In this document: positions 48,506-59,207 of the stretch, piece by piece
Position numbering within the stretch: the first letter of the stretch is position 1
Layout: every line of letters begins with the position of its first letter
Source of the DNA: Desarmillaria ectypa
Taxonomy: Eukaryota > Basidiomycota > Agaricomycetes > Agaricales > Physalacriaceae
DNA length: 64,000 nt
Assembly (NCBI GenBank): GCA_030407005.1
Contig: JAUDYN010000002.1
Coordinates: 3,162,001 to 3,226,000, forward strand
Direction of reading: 5' to 3'
Made by a program: the position numbers and the translations under genes
Notes under the pieces: generated by a model
The model's input: only the letters and a program-made list of their open reading frames with translations
Told to the model about the DNA's origin: nothing
The model's database searches: none

Positions 48506-48860
48506 TTCGAGCCCGAAGTTCTGCGATCCCCGGAGACGGGGGCCGCGAATTAGTGCTCTCCTCGGAGGAGGAGGCGGAGGGCCCTATGATGAATCGGGCC
48601 CGGGAGCGAACGAGTGGAACCTCCTCTCGTTCTCCCAGTCTTGCGGGGGGTATCCCCCTGGGAAGCTCATCTGTTGCGGGCGGGACGGGATGGGGTTCTT
48701 GTTCTGGTCTCCGGGGTTGCCTTCTCAGCAAGGCCCGGAGTTCTTCCTCGTAGATTAGTACGGCGAGGACCGTAAAGAAGGATAATAAAATGGCACCGCC
48801 AATGGCGACGCCGAGGGAGACGGTTTGGGGTTCTTGAGAGTTTCTGTCTTCTCCGGACAT
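47667..48860 (-). CDS. ORF1: single-pass membrane protein upstream of and overlapping gag
   Basis: 397 codons, ATG 48860, 60 nt after the 5' LTR, so it is the first ORF of the transcript. Residues 1-13 are polar, about 14-37 form one hydrophobic helix (VSLGVAIGGAILLSFFTVLAVL), followed by an Arg/Pro-rich stretch (basic side probably cytosolic), an acidic Ser/Asp region (EISDDESDD) and a C-terminal block (WPELSDYDRRIFGPYRTAAW ... LQHLWRLEMA). TM and C-terminal blocks are conserved in B and D, and the TM also in C. The last 280 codons overlap gag in another frame. It does not look like a retroviral Env: no signal peptide, fusion peptide or Cys pattern. I do not recognise a known family; function unknown. 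Confidence 0.75.
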   Translation of the reverse strand: MSGEDRNSQEPQTVSLGVAIGGAILLSFFTVLAVLIYEEELRALLRRQPRRPEQEPHPVPPATDELPRGIPPARLGEREEVPLVRSRARFIIGPSASSSEESTNSRPPSPGIAELRARIAQNALAYNARALLLRSRVERSTAAMEQPTFGPEETEEHERDVWSDGDEPPPPYPGPPSRPRAPALRQSQRRSDSSSSNNDDSNSNGSDFTGPRHPDDPGMDWTHPYGPWSRERWPSREEISISSLPVIEISDDESDDGLVGIHTQAAPLAPDDPFNSDGLDYTWPELSDYDRRIFGPYRTAAWEIRRRDVEARDLWEEPRMEMDEWLALNRGDPIRVPMEGPSNARALIVNHRIHANRDRSIFGPAAGDRFPGLLPRTPREQRELDRTLQHLWRLEMA

Positions 48861-48906
48861 GAGTTCTTCTATACGGCTAGCAGTAATAGAAGAAAAGTTG
48901 GTTGGA

Positions 48907-48920
48907 TATCTCTTGTTTTA
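48907..48920 (-). promoter_or_regulatory. Self-priming site of element A
   Basis: Element strand TAAAACAAGAGATA, starting right after the LTR. It is perfectly complementary to TATCTCTTGTTTTA in the LTR (49076-49063), which lies about 30 nt downstream of TATATAAA (49109-49102), so near the transcript 5' end. Same layout as Tf1 of fission yeast, where the mRNA 5' end folds back as primer. Confidence 0.75.
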
Positions 48921-49344
48921 TGTTAGGCACCGCCTTGGGCACGTGACTTGGGACCGTCAGGTGATTCTCTCTGGGCCGTTACGCGTTCGAACGATCACCC
49001 AAGTGAGAGAACTACGCTAATAGTCTTTAGTGTAGTGCGAATAAGGAGTATATGATGTTAATTAAAACAAGAGATAGAGTACAATGGTCTAATATACTCT
49101 GTTTATATAGTATTCCTACGGCGTTATATTTAGATGAAACGCTACGGTCCATGCACAAACGGTGCTGAAGTAGGACGATCCGGGAGGATCATAGGACCAA
49201 TAGTAGTCAGTCTGGGGTGACAGATGGTGAGAACGGGGGTGGTCGTCGGCGAATATCTGGATACGAGTCGGTTTCTGGGCTAGATTAGATGGATGAGTCA
49301 TGGATATGACTCGGATAAGATAAGATAACGGAAAAATCGTAACA
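48921..49344 (-). repeat. 5' LTR of element A (promoter)
   Basis: 424 bp. On the element strand it runs from 49344 to 48921 with TATATAAA at 49109-49102. Followed by CACTT (49345-49349), the target duplication. Confidence 0.95.
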
Positions 49345-50043
49345 CACTTCTGCTACCCTGACTGGGCAGACTTCGTTGTCATGGTCTCATGCCAATTCCG
49401 AGACCCTGCCATCAAGGAAATCCATGAGAAGTGAATGTTCGACCTCCGAATGAGAATACAGTCCACATCCCATTACTTCCAGAAGTTGGAAGAAGAGGCC
49501 AAACTGGTGGGCTGATGAACCGATGAGAACAAGTGTGGCACTATGGTGAAGGCAGTTAGACTAGGAGTACCTTCCTCCTATACCACCTTCATCTCAAACA
49601 TGAGCATCAATATTCCACATTCATACCCAGAATGAAAAGAATGCATCCTTCAAATGTACAAGAAGCATCAATGCAAGTGGGTCTTCGACCAGACCACTGG
49701 CATACCCCAGGATGGGCAGAAGAAGGATTCCTGTCCCCAACCCCAACAGCATCCCAGCAGCAAAGCTGCCATTGGGGCAATAAGTTTCTTGGCCCCAAAG
49801 CTGAGTGCTAATATAGGGGTCAGTCAGGATGCCAGAACTGGTTGCTGGATGATATATGGAGAGGCAGAGAAGCCCATGGACATTGATCAGCAAAGAGCTG
49901 AGAGCAGATGTTTCAGATGTGATGAGAAAGGTCACCTGAGCAAGGATTGCCCCAAGAGAAAAGAGTTGAGAGACATTCAGTCAGTAGGGCCCACTAACAA
50001 AGTGGTGCCACCTACAACCAAAATCGAAGAGGCAAAAGAGTAG
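49345..50043 (+). pseudogene. gag of element B, part right of A
   Basis: It resumes exactly at YPDWADF (49360-) after the CACTT duplication: FRDPAIKEIHEK-stop-MFDLRM, the capsid-like end, Gln/Pro linker and the zinc knuckle CFRCDEKGHLSKDC (49910-49950). UAG at 50041-50043. It shows several CGA-derived stops. Confidence 0.88.
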
Positions 50044-50075
50044 GTCAACAAGGGTTCGATTCCTCTTACTTGACC
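50043..50075 (+). promoter_or_regulatory. gag/pol junction hairpin of element B
   Basis: GGTCAA-CAAGGG, loop TTCGATTC, CTCTTA-C-TTGACC. The outer stem is fully paired although three pairs differ from A. The inner stem has one mismatch and one G-U. Confidence 0.7.
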
Positions 50076-53000
50076 AAGTCTCTAGAAGGTGAGTCCTCAG
50101 TTTCTGTGGGTCGGACTGAATATTATAATCATAGACAATTATGAACAAATACAAATATATCCTCTATGACCTCACAGACTCCGAAGCTGAAGACCCTTCA
50201 AGAATCAAAAATAAACAGATATGTCATCCTCCTGAAAGAAGCTGACATGAAGATCTACAGTGAATCCCGAGCCCCTGATGAGATGCAGAATTTGCCAGAT
50301 GGTGCTGGCACTACCATGAAGTCCACTGAGCCTGCACAGTGGAACTCACTGGATATGCAGGTAAAACTGTGGATAGAGACTAGTAGGTGAGACACCCTCA
50401 GGCCTCTCAGAAGTCCAAAAAGCTCAGTACTCCTGACGAGTTAGGAGACAAGTCCACCAGCATTGCCAGGGTCAGCAGGAGACCAGGAGAGAGCCTCTTA
50501 CCAAGGCCAGAAGCAGGGCCATGTGCTAGTTGGTCCAGTCAGGAGAAACCTAGTGGTGGAGCCAACCATAATGCTGATTAGATTCACACCTGGCACCATG
50601 GCCAACTCCATTGGGATGGGTAGTAGTGGAACCTTGAACACCTCAAGCCAAAACCAGACTCCTCCCAAGTCCTGGCAAGTTCCTGAGTGAACTAAAGCTG
50701 AAGAACAGGGGGAAGCCACTAGTGCCCAGGTGATAAAGAGGGGGCACTCCAGTAAAACCACCACTGTCATTGAAGTATCCAATGAAGAAGATGACACTGC
50801 CTTTAGACTATAGCAAGCAAGCCAGTCCAAAGCCAGTATCCTGACACTCGAAGTCTTGTCTAATCAGGAAGCACTGAAACCCGAAATCCTGCCTAACAAG
50901 AGAGTACCAACACTCAAAGACCTGCCAAATATGGAGGCACATGATCACATATGGTATAAACTATTTGAGATCGACTAGACTCTGCATGCCATTTGCAGCT
51001 CCAAGAACTTGGCAATCGCCAAAGCAGTTCTTTCCACTTGGGTACACTCCAAATGACTTGGAGAGATAACTAATGAGCTCATTCAGAGCTTAAGCACTGA
51101 AGAGAGTCCTGCATGCAAGCAGCTCTATAAACTTCATGAACTAATACAATATATCTGCAGAACCAAGAGCTCAGGATGAGACTTCTTGGTGGATATTCAG
51201 ATCTCTCCCTGTATGGGAAAGAAGATGTTGACAACCTGAGCATTGTTGGATAGTAGCTGCATAGGCAGTTCTATCAACCAAACCTACATCCAACAACATC
51301 AGTTGGACACCCAAAAAGCCACCTCTCCCATCCCAGTATACAATGCTGATGAAATCCATAATAAGGCCAGCAACATCACCAAATTTGTGGAACTCTGAAT
51401 GACCATCAGAGACCATGTCGAACAAATTGACCTCATGGTCACAGACTTAGGTTCCAAAATGGTGTATTTGGACCATGACTGGCTGAAACACCATAATCCC
51501 TTCATTAACTGGAAGGCGGGAACCATGACATTCAGGCAATGTCATTGCATAAAAAACCATTTTTCTCTTCCAGATTCTGATGAAGAAGACAGATGGGATG
51601 AAGAGCTAGAAGAGGGCAAAACCATTCTAGCAGTAAACATGCAAGAAGAAATCATCATTCAAGCAGTTCACCATGCAAATGAATTGGCGGCAGCCACAAA
51701 TGCAGACAAACTGAAACAGATCTTCGAGGAGCTCATGCCTCCTCAGTATCAGAGCTTTAGAGATTTATTCTCAAAAGAAAGCTTTGATGATCTACCAGAA
51801 TGAAGACCCTAGGATCATGTCATAGAGCTGACCCCTAATGCAAAATCCATGCTAGACTGCAAAGTCTATCCACTCAACTGAAATGAACAGGAACAACTTG
51901 ACAAGTTTCTCAATAAAAACCTCAATTCAGGAAGGATCCAACCTTCCAAATCCCCTTTTGCCTCTCCTTTCTTCTTCATAAAGAAAAAGGACAGTTCACT
52001 ACAACCCATTCAGGATTACAGAAAACTGAACAAAATGACAATCAAGAATCGTTATCCCCTTCCCTTGATCTCTGAACTCATCAACAAGTTACAGGGAGCA
52101 AAATATTTCTCCAAGCTAGACATTCAATGGGGATACAATAACATATGAATCTGAGATGGAGACGAAGAAAAAGCAGCTTTCTGAACTAACCAAGGACTCT
52201 TTGAGCCTACAGTGATGTTCTTTGGCCTCACTAATTCACCAGCCACATTCTAGTGGATGATGAACGACATCTTTAAGGATCTAATTGCTGGAGGAAAAGT
52301 CACAATTTACCTTGATGATATCCTTATATTCACGAAATCCCTGTCTGAACACCAAATTATTGTTCAACAAGTCCTCCAATGCTTGTGGGAAAACAAATTG
52401 TTCCTCAAAGCAAAAAAGTGCGAATTCGAGATACTCAAGACTGAATACCTTGGAGTTATCATCAGCAAAGACACAATCCACATGGACCCAGTCAAAATCG
52501 CCAGAATAGCAGAGTGGCCCACTCCAACAAAAAAGAAAGAACTCTAATCCTTCTTAGGATTCACGAATTTCTATCAAAAGTTTATCTGTGATTACTTGAA
52601 AATTGTACATCCTCTTACCCAGTTAACCGGAAAGGTAGACTGGACATGGGGACCAGAACAGAAACAGGTGTTTAATCAACTCAAAAGGTTGATGACCACA
52701 AACATAGTCCTGACAATTCCTTCTGATGAGGGAAAATTCTGAGTGGAAGCCGATGCTAGTGATGGAGCTATTGGCACAGTCCTTAGCCAAGAACAGAATG
52801 GCAAATGGAGACCCATGGCCTTCATGTCAAAGGTGCTGACAGTCACTGAGCACAACTATGAAATCTATGACAAAGAACTGTTGGCCATCATGCTAGCCCT
52901 AGAAAAATGATGTCATTACCTCATGGGCACAAAAGAGACTATAGAAATCTGGACAGATCATCAAAATCTCCAATACTTTTGAAAACCCCAGAAACTGAAT

Positions 53001-54872
53001 CACCAACAAGCCTGATGGGTTACGGAATTAGCTGAATACCACTTTGTCCTTCAACACAAAGCTGGAGTTGCAAACAAGAAAGCAGATCTTCTCAGTTGAC
53101 AAGATGATCATGATCAAGGAAAGGAAGACAACCAAGATGTAATCATCCTTTCCCCAGAATACTTCTGGGCATTAATATTGCCCACTACCAAAGAATGAAT
53201 CATGTGTATAAGAGATGCAACCTGACAAAAGAACCAATGGGACTAAGGGATCGAGAAATCCCTCAACCACAAATGAGAGATTACCCAAGAAGACAAAATC
53301 TTGTGGTATGATGGGTGAGTCTATATTCCCCAAGACTCTTCACTGCACAGTAAAATCATTTCCCAATATCATAATCACATCACTGCCAGACATCCAGGAA
53401 TCGCAAAGACCAAGGAACTCATTCTTCATGAATACTGGTGGCCCAAGATGAAAAGAGATGTTGAATCCTACATCAAAGGATGTGAAACTTGTCAACAAAC
53501 AAAGAGTGATATGCAGGCCAAGGCTGCACCTCTTCATCCTAACACAATCCCGGATACTCCATGGACACACATTTTGGTCAACATGGTCACTGGTCTCCTG
53601 GAATCAGAAGGCTTCAATGCCTTACTCATCATCATGGATCGATTCTCCAAGAACATAATCCTGATTCCATGTAATGAGGAATTATCTGCTGAAGGATGGG
53701 CATTGATGCTCTGCAACCAGATGTATGCAAAGCATGGAATGCCACAAGTGGTCATATCTGACTGAGGACCTCAATTCATATCTGCATTCATGAAGGAGCT
53801 TTATTAAATGCTAGATATCATGCAAAATGCCTCTACAGCATATCATCCCCAAACAGATGGACAGACAGAGAGAGTCAACCAGGAGGTTGAAAAGTATCTT
53901 CATATCTTTGTCAATCATTGACAAACAGACTGGGTCACATGGCTACCCCTTATAGAATTTGCCCACAATAACTGAACTCACTTGGCCATGGGCAAGAGTC
54001 TCTTCATGGTTCTATATGGATGAAATCCTTGACTCATTCCTGAGTCAATCCAAAAAACCAGCTTCACGAATCCCACAGCTATTGATTTCACTGAAACAAT
54101 GGCCAAGGTCCATAAAGAAGTACACAATGCTTTAGAAAAGGCAGCAGTGCAAATGAAGGCGCAATACAAAAAATGAAAACAGTCATCATGGGAATATCAA
54201 ATCGGTGATAAGGTCTGGCTTGATACAGCCAACCTTCATCTTCCATGACCAAAGAAAAAACTCAATGATAAATGAACAAGACCATTCAAAATCATCGAAA
54301 AATCAGGGGCAGCAGCCTATAAGCTAAAGCTACCATCCCATTGGAAGATCCACTCCCGATTCAATGAAAAACTGTTAACTTCCTATGTTGCACCCTCATT
54401 TCCCAACCAAGAACAACTGCCACCTCCTCCTCCAGACCTTGTCAATGGTCAGGAAGAGTATGAAATCGAAGAAGTTTTAGATTCACATACCTGAAAAGTA
54501 CACTCAAGAAGAGGACAACTGTCCAGAGAAGTCACGGACTATCTGGTCAAATGGAAAGGATGGACCCATGAACACAATTCATGGGTATGAGAAAACAAAA
54601 TGACAAACACTATGGAAGCGATCAAAGAGTATCAGGCCAGCATAAACTGCACCATATACACTCCCAAAATCATAACTAAGGACAAAATAGTGGTCAAGAT
54701 CTTAGATCATGAATACTCAGAAAATGGTGATATAGCATACCTTGCTAAACAAAAAGACGGATACACCAAATGGATTGTCAATCCAGACAAAGACTTATGG
54801 AAATCACTGACTAATCAGTACTGGGTTAGTCAAATTGAAACACAGTTTGACACCTCCAAGGAAGAACCCTAG
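50043..54872 (+). pseudogene. pol pseudogene of element B
   Basis: It opens GQQGFDSSY in the -1 frame to gag. Blocks seen: pre-protease; a protease region in which the DSG motif is destroyed (LLDS followed by a stop, near 51250); RT (52020-52550, YLDDILIFTK intact); RNase H (52700-52980); integrase (53380-53910, first Asp is Asn); GPY/F; chromodomain (54460-54620); C-terminal domain to TAG 54872. Dozens of stops, mostly former CGA. Confidence 0.88.
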
Positions 54873-54891
54873 CAGTCAGGATGATAGCTTT

Positions 54892-54904
54892 AACAAGGGG
54901 GTAA
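54892..54904 (+). promoter_or_regulatory. Polypurine tract of element B
   Basis: AACAAGGGGGTAA abutting the 3' LTR. The preceding hairpin is weakened here (AGCAGTCAGGATGATAGCT). Confidence 0.75.
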
Positions 54905-55305
54905 TGTTATGATTTTTCCATTATCTTATCTTATCTAAGTCATATCCATGACTCATCCATCTAATCAACCATCGTTTCTGACTCGTATCAACCTACTCAC
55001 CAACCATTACCCTCATTTCTCACCAACTGTCACCCCAGACCCTCTCTATTGGACCATTCAACTTTGACACCGTTCCAGCATGGACTGAACCATTTCATCT
55101 AAATATAACACCATACTTACAGTATATAAGTAGAGTAAAACTCACCATTATACTCTATCTTTCGACTAAATTACAATCATACACCTCTTACTCACACACA
55201 CTAAAGACCAGGCTTAAGTCTCTAACTGGGTGACTGTTCAAATGCATAATAGCCCAAAGAGATCAGCTTATGTCCCAAGTCACATGCTTAAGTAGGGCTG
55301 TAACA
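54905..55305 (+). repeat. 3' LTR of element B
   Basis: 401 bp, TGTTATGATTTTTCC...GGGCTGTAACA, followed by CTATA. TATATAAG near 55131. Confidence 0.93.
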
Positions 55306-56211
55306 CTATATCAATGCTTCTCACATCTCCCTCACTCTCCACCTAACTCAGGTTGCAAGCAAGTCTATATTCCCTCTGCCTCTAAGGCTGCAAGTGAGGA
55401 GAATATAAGTGAGTCAAACTCCCACTCTGATCTTGACAGCACTTAGTAACTCCCACCAAACAGGTCGCAAGCAGAGTCAGAGCATATTTGATTTAGCAAA
55501 GACATCTGGTGAGTGAGGGAAAATAGAGAGACCAGCCTCTCTCTATTGTGCCCTCACTGTCTCACCAGGTATGATCTAATATTCTCTTTCTGTTGCTTAG
55601 TTCTCATTGCCTCAGTAGTTTATGTCTTTATCTACCCTTAAACATCTCTTTTATTTATATGTTGTTTGTCTTTCACTTTCACAGACTATGTACTATACAG
55701 AATGCTATACCACATAGCTACATCATTTGTATTCCTACTCAGTGACTCATACATAATGCAATCCACCTGAGTCCCTCTCACTATGTGGGGGAGGCCTGTT
55801 TCTTGGCTACACTCACTTTTCAGTTAGCTGAACTCAAGATGATCGGATAGATGAATATCCATTCTAACCCTCTTATATGATTCTAGTTCTCAGACAATGG
55901 TCAGTTTAAGATCTCTCTAGAGGTTAGGATCAGTAGATCCTAATTCTTGTGGGTTTGAAGGTCTCAGAGGTCTCAGAAGAGATCAGAGAGATGGATTTTG
56001 ACTGATTAAAAGAGTCTGTGCCAGTAATAGTGCCAGTTTCAAGGGTGAAGCAGCTGTGCTAGTGGTGTATTGCCAGTATACATTTTAGCACCAGCAAACA
56101 GTCAGCTTCCTTTCAGTAGTTGAATATTATAATTCTACAATGGCAGAGCACATGGAAGAGATTTCAGCCTTTGGTACAGTTGAATCAGATCAGTTGCATA
56201 TGCCAGATAGA
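55306..56211. other. Unassigned sequence right of B
   Basis: Continuation of 38095-38514 after the CTATA duplication. It holds degenerate repeats of a CAGGTTGCAAGCAAG-like phrase (about 55350-55470). Near the end is a short frame from ATG 56149 (MAEHMEEISAFGTVESDQL), interrupted by the LTR at 56212. No known element part recognised. Confidence 0.45.
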
Positions 56212-56644
56212 CGTTACAATTTCTCTTCTTTTTCTTATCTTATGTAGGCACTAATCTTATCATATCTAATCCTAGCACCAATCACCAATCATGGACCAGT
56301 CACCTTATTGTTACCAACCAACAACTAGCCATTGTACTATGGCTTGTGATGGTCACATTACTATCCTATTGTTTCTCTTGTTTTATGCATGGACTCATCA
56401 TTTCAGTTACTATTATTAGACCCTCACTTTTAGTATATAAGTAGTATAGCTCTTGCTGTATATTCCCCAGCTTCAAGCTAAGTTTAATCATACCAAACTT
56501 TTCTTGTCAACTTCTCCTCTTGCCTAAAGCTAGCCTTTAGTCTCAACTCTTAGTTGACAATGTTCTTGGACACAGTGGGTGACTGTACAAATGTGATACA
56601 GCCCATTGTTTACCATTGTTGTCTAACGGAGTTTGGGTCTAACA
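56212..56644 (+). repeat. Solo LTR of the G subfamily
   Basis: 433 bp, (T/C)GTTACAATTTC...GGGTCTAACA. Flanks ATAGA (56207-56211) and ATAGT (56645-56649) match at 4 of 5, an imperfect target duplication. No internal coding region on either side, hence a solo LTR. Confidence 0.7.
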
Positions 56645-57620
56645 ATAGTACTTGTTCTATATGGGAATTGCTTCCTGATGCAATTCCCAAACTAAAATAT
56701 CATGGGTGAAGAGATAATTGCAGCATCCCAGTGCCTCACAATATTCTTCACCTCCTCTGTAACCAACCATCTAATGTCAGTTTTCAGGTTTCCAGCATAC
56801 CATTCTCAAATTTCATCAAAAGTATTTTTGATGAGATTATCTTCTATCTCTTGTAAGAAGGCTTCACTGATGTCCTCCTGTTCTAGCAGGACTACTGCTT
56901 TTTCTGGAGCTGGGAATGAGGACTTGTTTCAACCTTCTACTGTTGGCCCAGTAATTGGTGGAGTCAAGGAGGGTGTCCCATGATCATAGAACCTTCCAGT
57001 CAGTGAGGGTAATGGGTTCCCCATTGTCTCATTGTCAAGTGAGTTGTTGCATATAGACAATGGGGGTAGGGTAGGGGTCTGGTAGGCTGAGCCTCCTTGG
57101 GTTGATGTAATAGGGCTGGATTTGTGGGTTTGGGTCTTCCATTTGGGTCTATGAGTGTGGGGCAGGAGGTCAATTTGATGTAGTCAGCCCAAGGATTGAT
57201 TCCAGTGTGGGATTTATTCCAGAATACATGTCCATAGCCAATGGGTTGGTTCTCTACTGAACATCTAGGGAGTTTGCTGAAGGTATTGGGGTCTGGGGTT
57301 GAGGAGCTGGAATGACTGGACTTGAAGTTGGTATTATTGGAAAGGGAGATAGGGATGGGGCTGGGACTGTGCTTGATGACACTTCACTGAATTGAGGCCT
57401 TCACACTCCACTAAACATCAATGCATGATACATTGATGGGTATTGACAAAATGATTCTGAATGCATACCAGGAGAGGTAGTATTGGTATTCCATTGATAG
57501 TTGCTCAGCCAGCAGTGGCTGCATCTCCCTATTCCAGCTGCAGTACATTCCCTGAACAACTTCAATGCTTGCTCAATACTCTGAACAAGTAGGAAGTACA
57601 TGTACATATTCTGAAGAATT
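56645..57620 (-). pseudogene. Decayed ORF remnant, unrecognised
   Basis: On the minus strand a coding-like frame is visible. It includes a Pro-rich stretch (57250-57000) and then VLLEQEDISEAFLQEIEDN, a stop and EWYAGNLKTDIRWLV, to a stop near 56696. Two or more stops break it. It may be a Gag-like region of yet another element. A perfect 9-bp inverted repeat (GGGAATTGC ... GCAATTCCC, 56663-56688) lies just after it. The plus strand of 56645-56705 could instead continue the short frame starting at 56149. Confidence 0.35.
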
Positions 57621-57841
57621 TACATGTATTGAAATGCAAATGGGCACCTCATTGGTCGCTGTCATAATATTCTTTGGTTGGATAATTCTCTAAGCTTATT
57701 TGTCTTATTTGGGTCTTGTGAATCAGACCTGGAGGAAAGTAATACCCGTAATCGAGTTCTCGACTGAATATCTCAGATGTGCATCTTGTTTTTGATGGAC
57801 TGATAGGTTATGTCACAAGTAGTACTCACTCGAGGCGGGCG

Positions 57842-59126
57842 ATGACCAAATTTGGACGACCTATGTTTCCACCACCTTCCACTGACGCGGACTCCTCAAT
57901 ACGTTCCACCGACTCGGATGCTGCGCTCGCTAAGTTATCTGCAGTTCAAAAGCACTACCTTAGCGATCCATACATCCAATACTTTCTTCCTCGTGCTCAT
58001 CTCCACCCCACTCGGCCACCTTTGATCAACATTGGAACGTACGTTCGCACTGCTGCTATCGATGATCTTGTCAATCAGTGGCTCTCTCTGTCCCACGATG
58101 AAGGAAAACAATGTCAGATTTTGAGCCTTGGGGCCGGCAGCGATACGCGATATTGGCGAATTGCGGTACGTGAGAAACGTTTCTATGACACCTTGTATGC
58201 TTAAAGATCGGTCAGTAGGCAGGCCCTCAGAAGGATGCTCTTTCGACCTATATAGAGATCGACTTCCCTGAAATAACAAGCAAGAAAGCAATGGCAATCC
58301 GGAAGAGCAAACAGTTGAGCGCTGTCTTGGGCAACCCAACCGATGTTAAAGTTTGTCAGTGCGTCCTACGCATTGTCGCGTTCTGTAACATATTTACCAT
58401 GCATCAGCTAGCGGGGGAACTACTCTTCATGCTTCCAAGTACCACCTTTTACCTGCCGATCTTAGACTTTCTCCGCAAGAGACCTTAGGTCCCCTTCTAA
58501 CACAAAACTCGAAACCTCTGCTCTCGCCCTCACTACCGACACTCTTACTTTTCGAATGTGTTCTTGTGTACATGTCACCGTCTGCCTCCTCGTCTCTTCT
58601 CAGGTGGTTCTTGCATTACTTTTCCCAGTCTGGTGACAACAGTCTTCTTGGAACTATCGTTTATGAAATGTTTGGTCTTCAAGACTCTTTTGGTCGCGTT
58701 ATGGTTGACAATCTCAAGGTAGTGTTGTTTCTATATATCTGTCTTCAAACGTTAATGATACTTCTTTCAGGCACGCAATGTCTCTCTTCCCGGTGCAGAG
58801 CCGTATTCCACCGTTGAAACGCTTCCCACTCGTTTTACCGGCATTGGATATACAGCCGCTCGGGCACTTACACTTCGAGACATCCGTCTTCAATACATTG
58901 ACCTAGCAGAATTGAATAGGTGAATTTCTACTTTGCCAGAAATTACTTCCTCAGCTCATCAGCATGCAGGATATCGACTCTCGAGTTCCTGGATGAGGTG
59001 GAAGAATTAGATCTGGTCCTTAACCATTACGCTATTACATGGGGGCTCTGGCATCCTGGGATTGAAACAAAAGCATCGTGGGGTATGTGGGGTCTCAAGA
59101 CGCAGCTTGGTTCAGGAAACACTTGA
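57842..59126 (+). CDS. PPM1: Leucine carboxyl methyltransferase (PP2A methyltransferase, LCMT1/Ppm1 type)
   Basis: Five exons: 57842-58165, 58231-58354, 58408-58718, 58771-58919, 58970-59126, giving 354 residues, close to the family's usual size. Introns are 50-65 nt, GT-AG, and all phases agree. Motifs: RPPLINIGTYVRT (58-70), the SAM-binding LSLGAGSDTRYWR (94-106), YIEIDFPEITSKKAMAIR, SSGGTTLHASKYHLLPADLR, CVLVYMSP, and FLDEVEELDLVLNHYAITW near the C-terminus. The enzyme methylates the C-terminal leucine of the PP2A catalytic subunit using S-adenosylmethionine, which controls regulatory-subunit binding. The ATG at 57842 is preferred: the in-frame upstream GTG at 57779 is not a normal eukaryotic start. 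Convergent with the RdRP gene, 81 bp apart. Codon and CpG use is normal host type. Confidence 0.92.
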
Positions 59127-59207
59127 TTACACGATTGACAATAGCGAAGCGGTATAGAAGTCCGAATACAACAAAACGATACGAGACTACGGATACAGTG
59201 AGAACTT

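Larger units (their letters stand above)
40846..49344 (-). mobile_element. Element A: young, nearly intact chromovirus
   Basis: 8499 bp with LTRs of 423 and 424 bp that differ by two C/T changes (both at CpG) and one 1-nt indel. Perfect target duplication CACTT (40841-40845 / 49345-49349). Order on the minus strand: 5' LTR, self-priming site, ORF1, gag, hairpin, pol, 3' hairpin, polypurine tract, 3' LTR. The only obvious coding lesion is a TGA at 45827-45825 in the N-terminal part of pol, where D has TGG. High CpG content contrasts with its host B. Confidence 0.95.
38515..55305 (+). mobile_element. Element B: full-length chromovirus hosting element A
   Basis: 401-bp LTRs (38515-38915 and 54905-55305) flanked by a perfect CTATA duplication (38510-38514 / 55306-55310). 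ORF1, gag and pol run on the plus strand. Element A (40846-49344) splits gag. Without A it would be about 8.3 kb. It carries many stops, so it is older than A. Confidence 0.93.
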
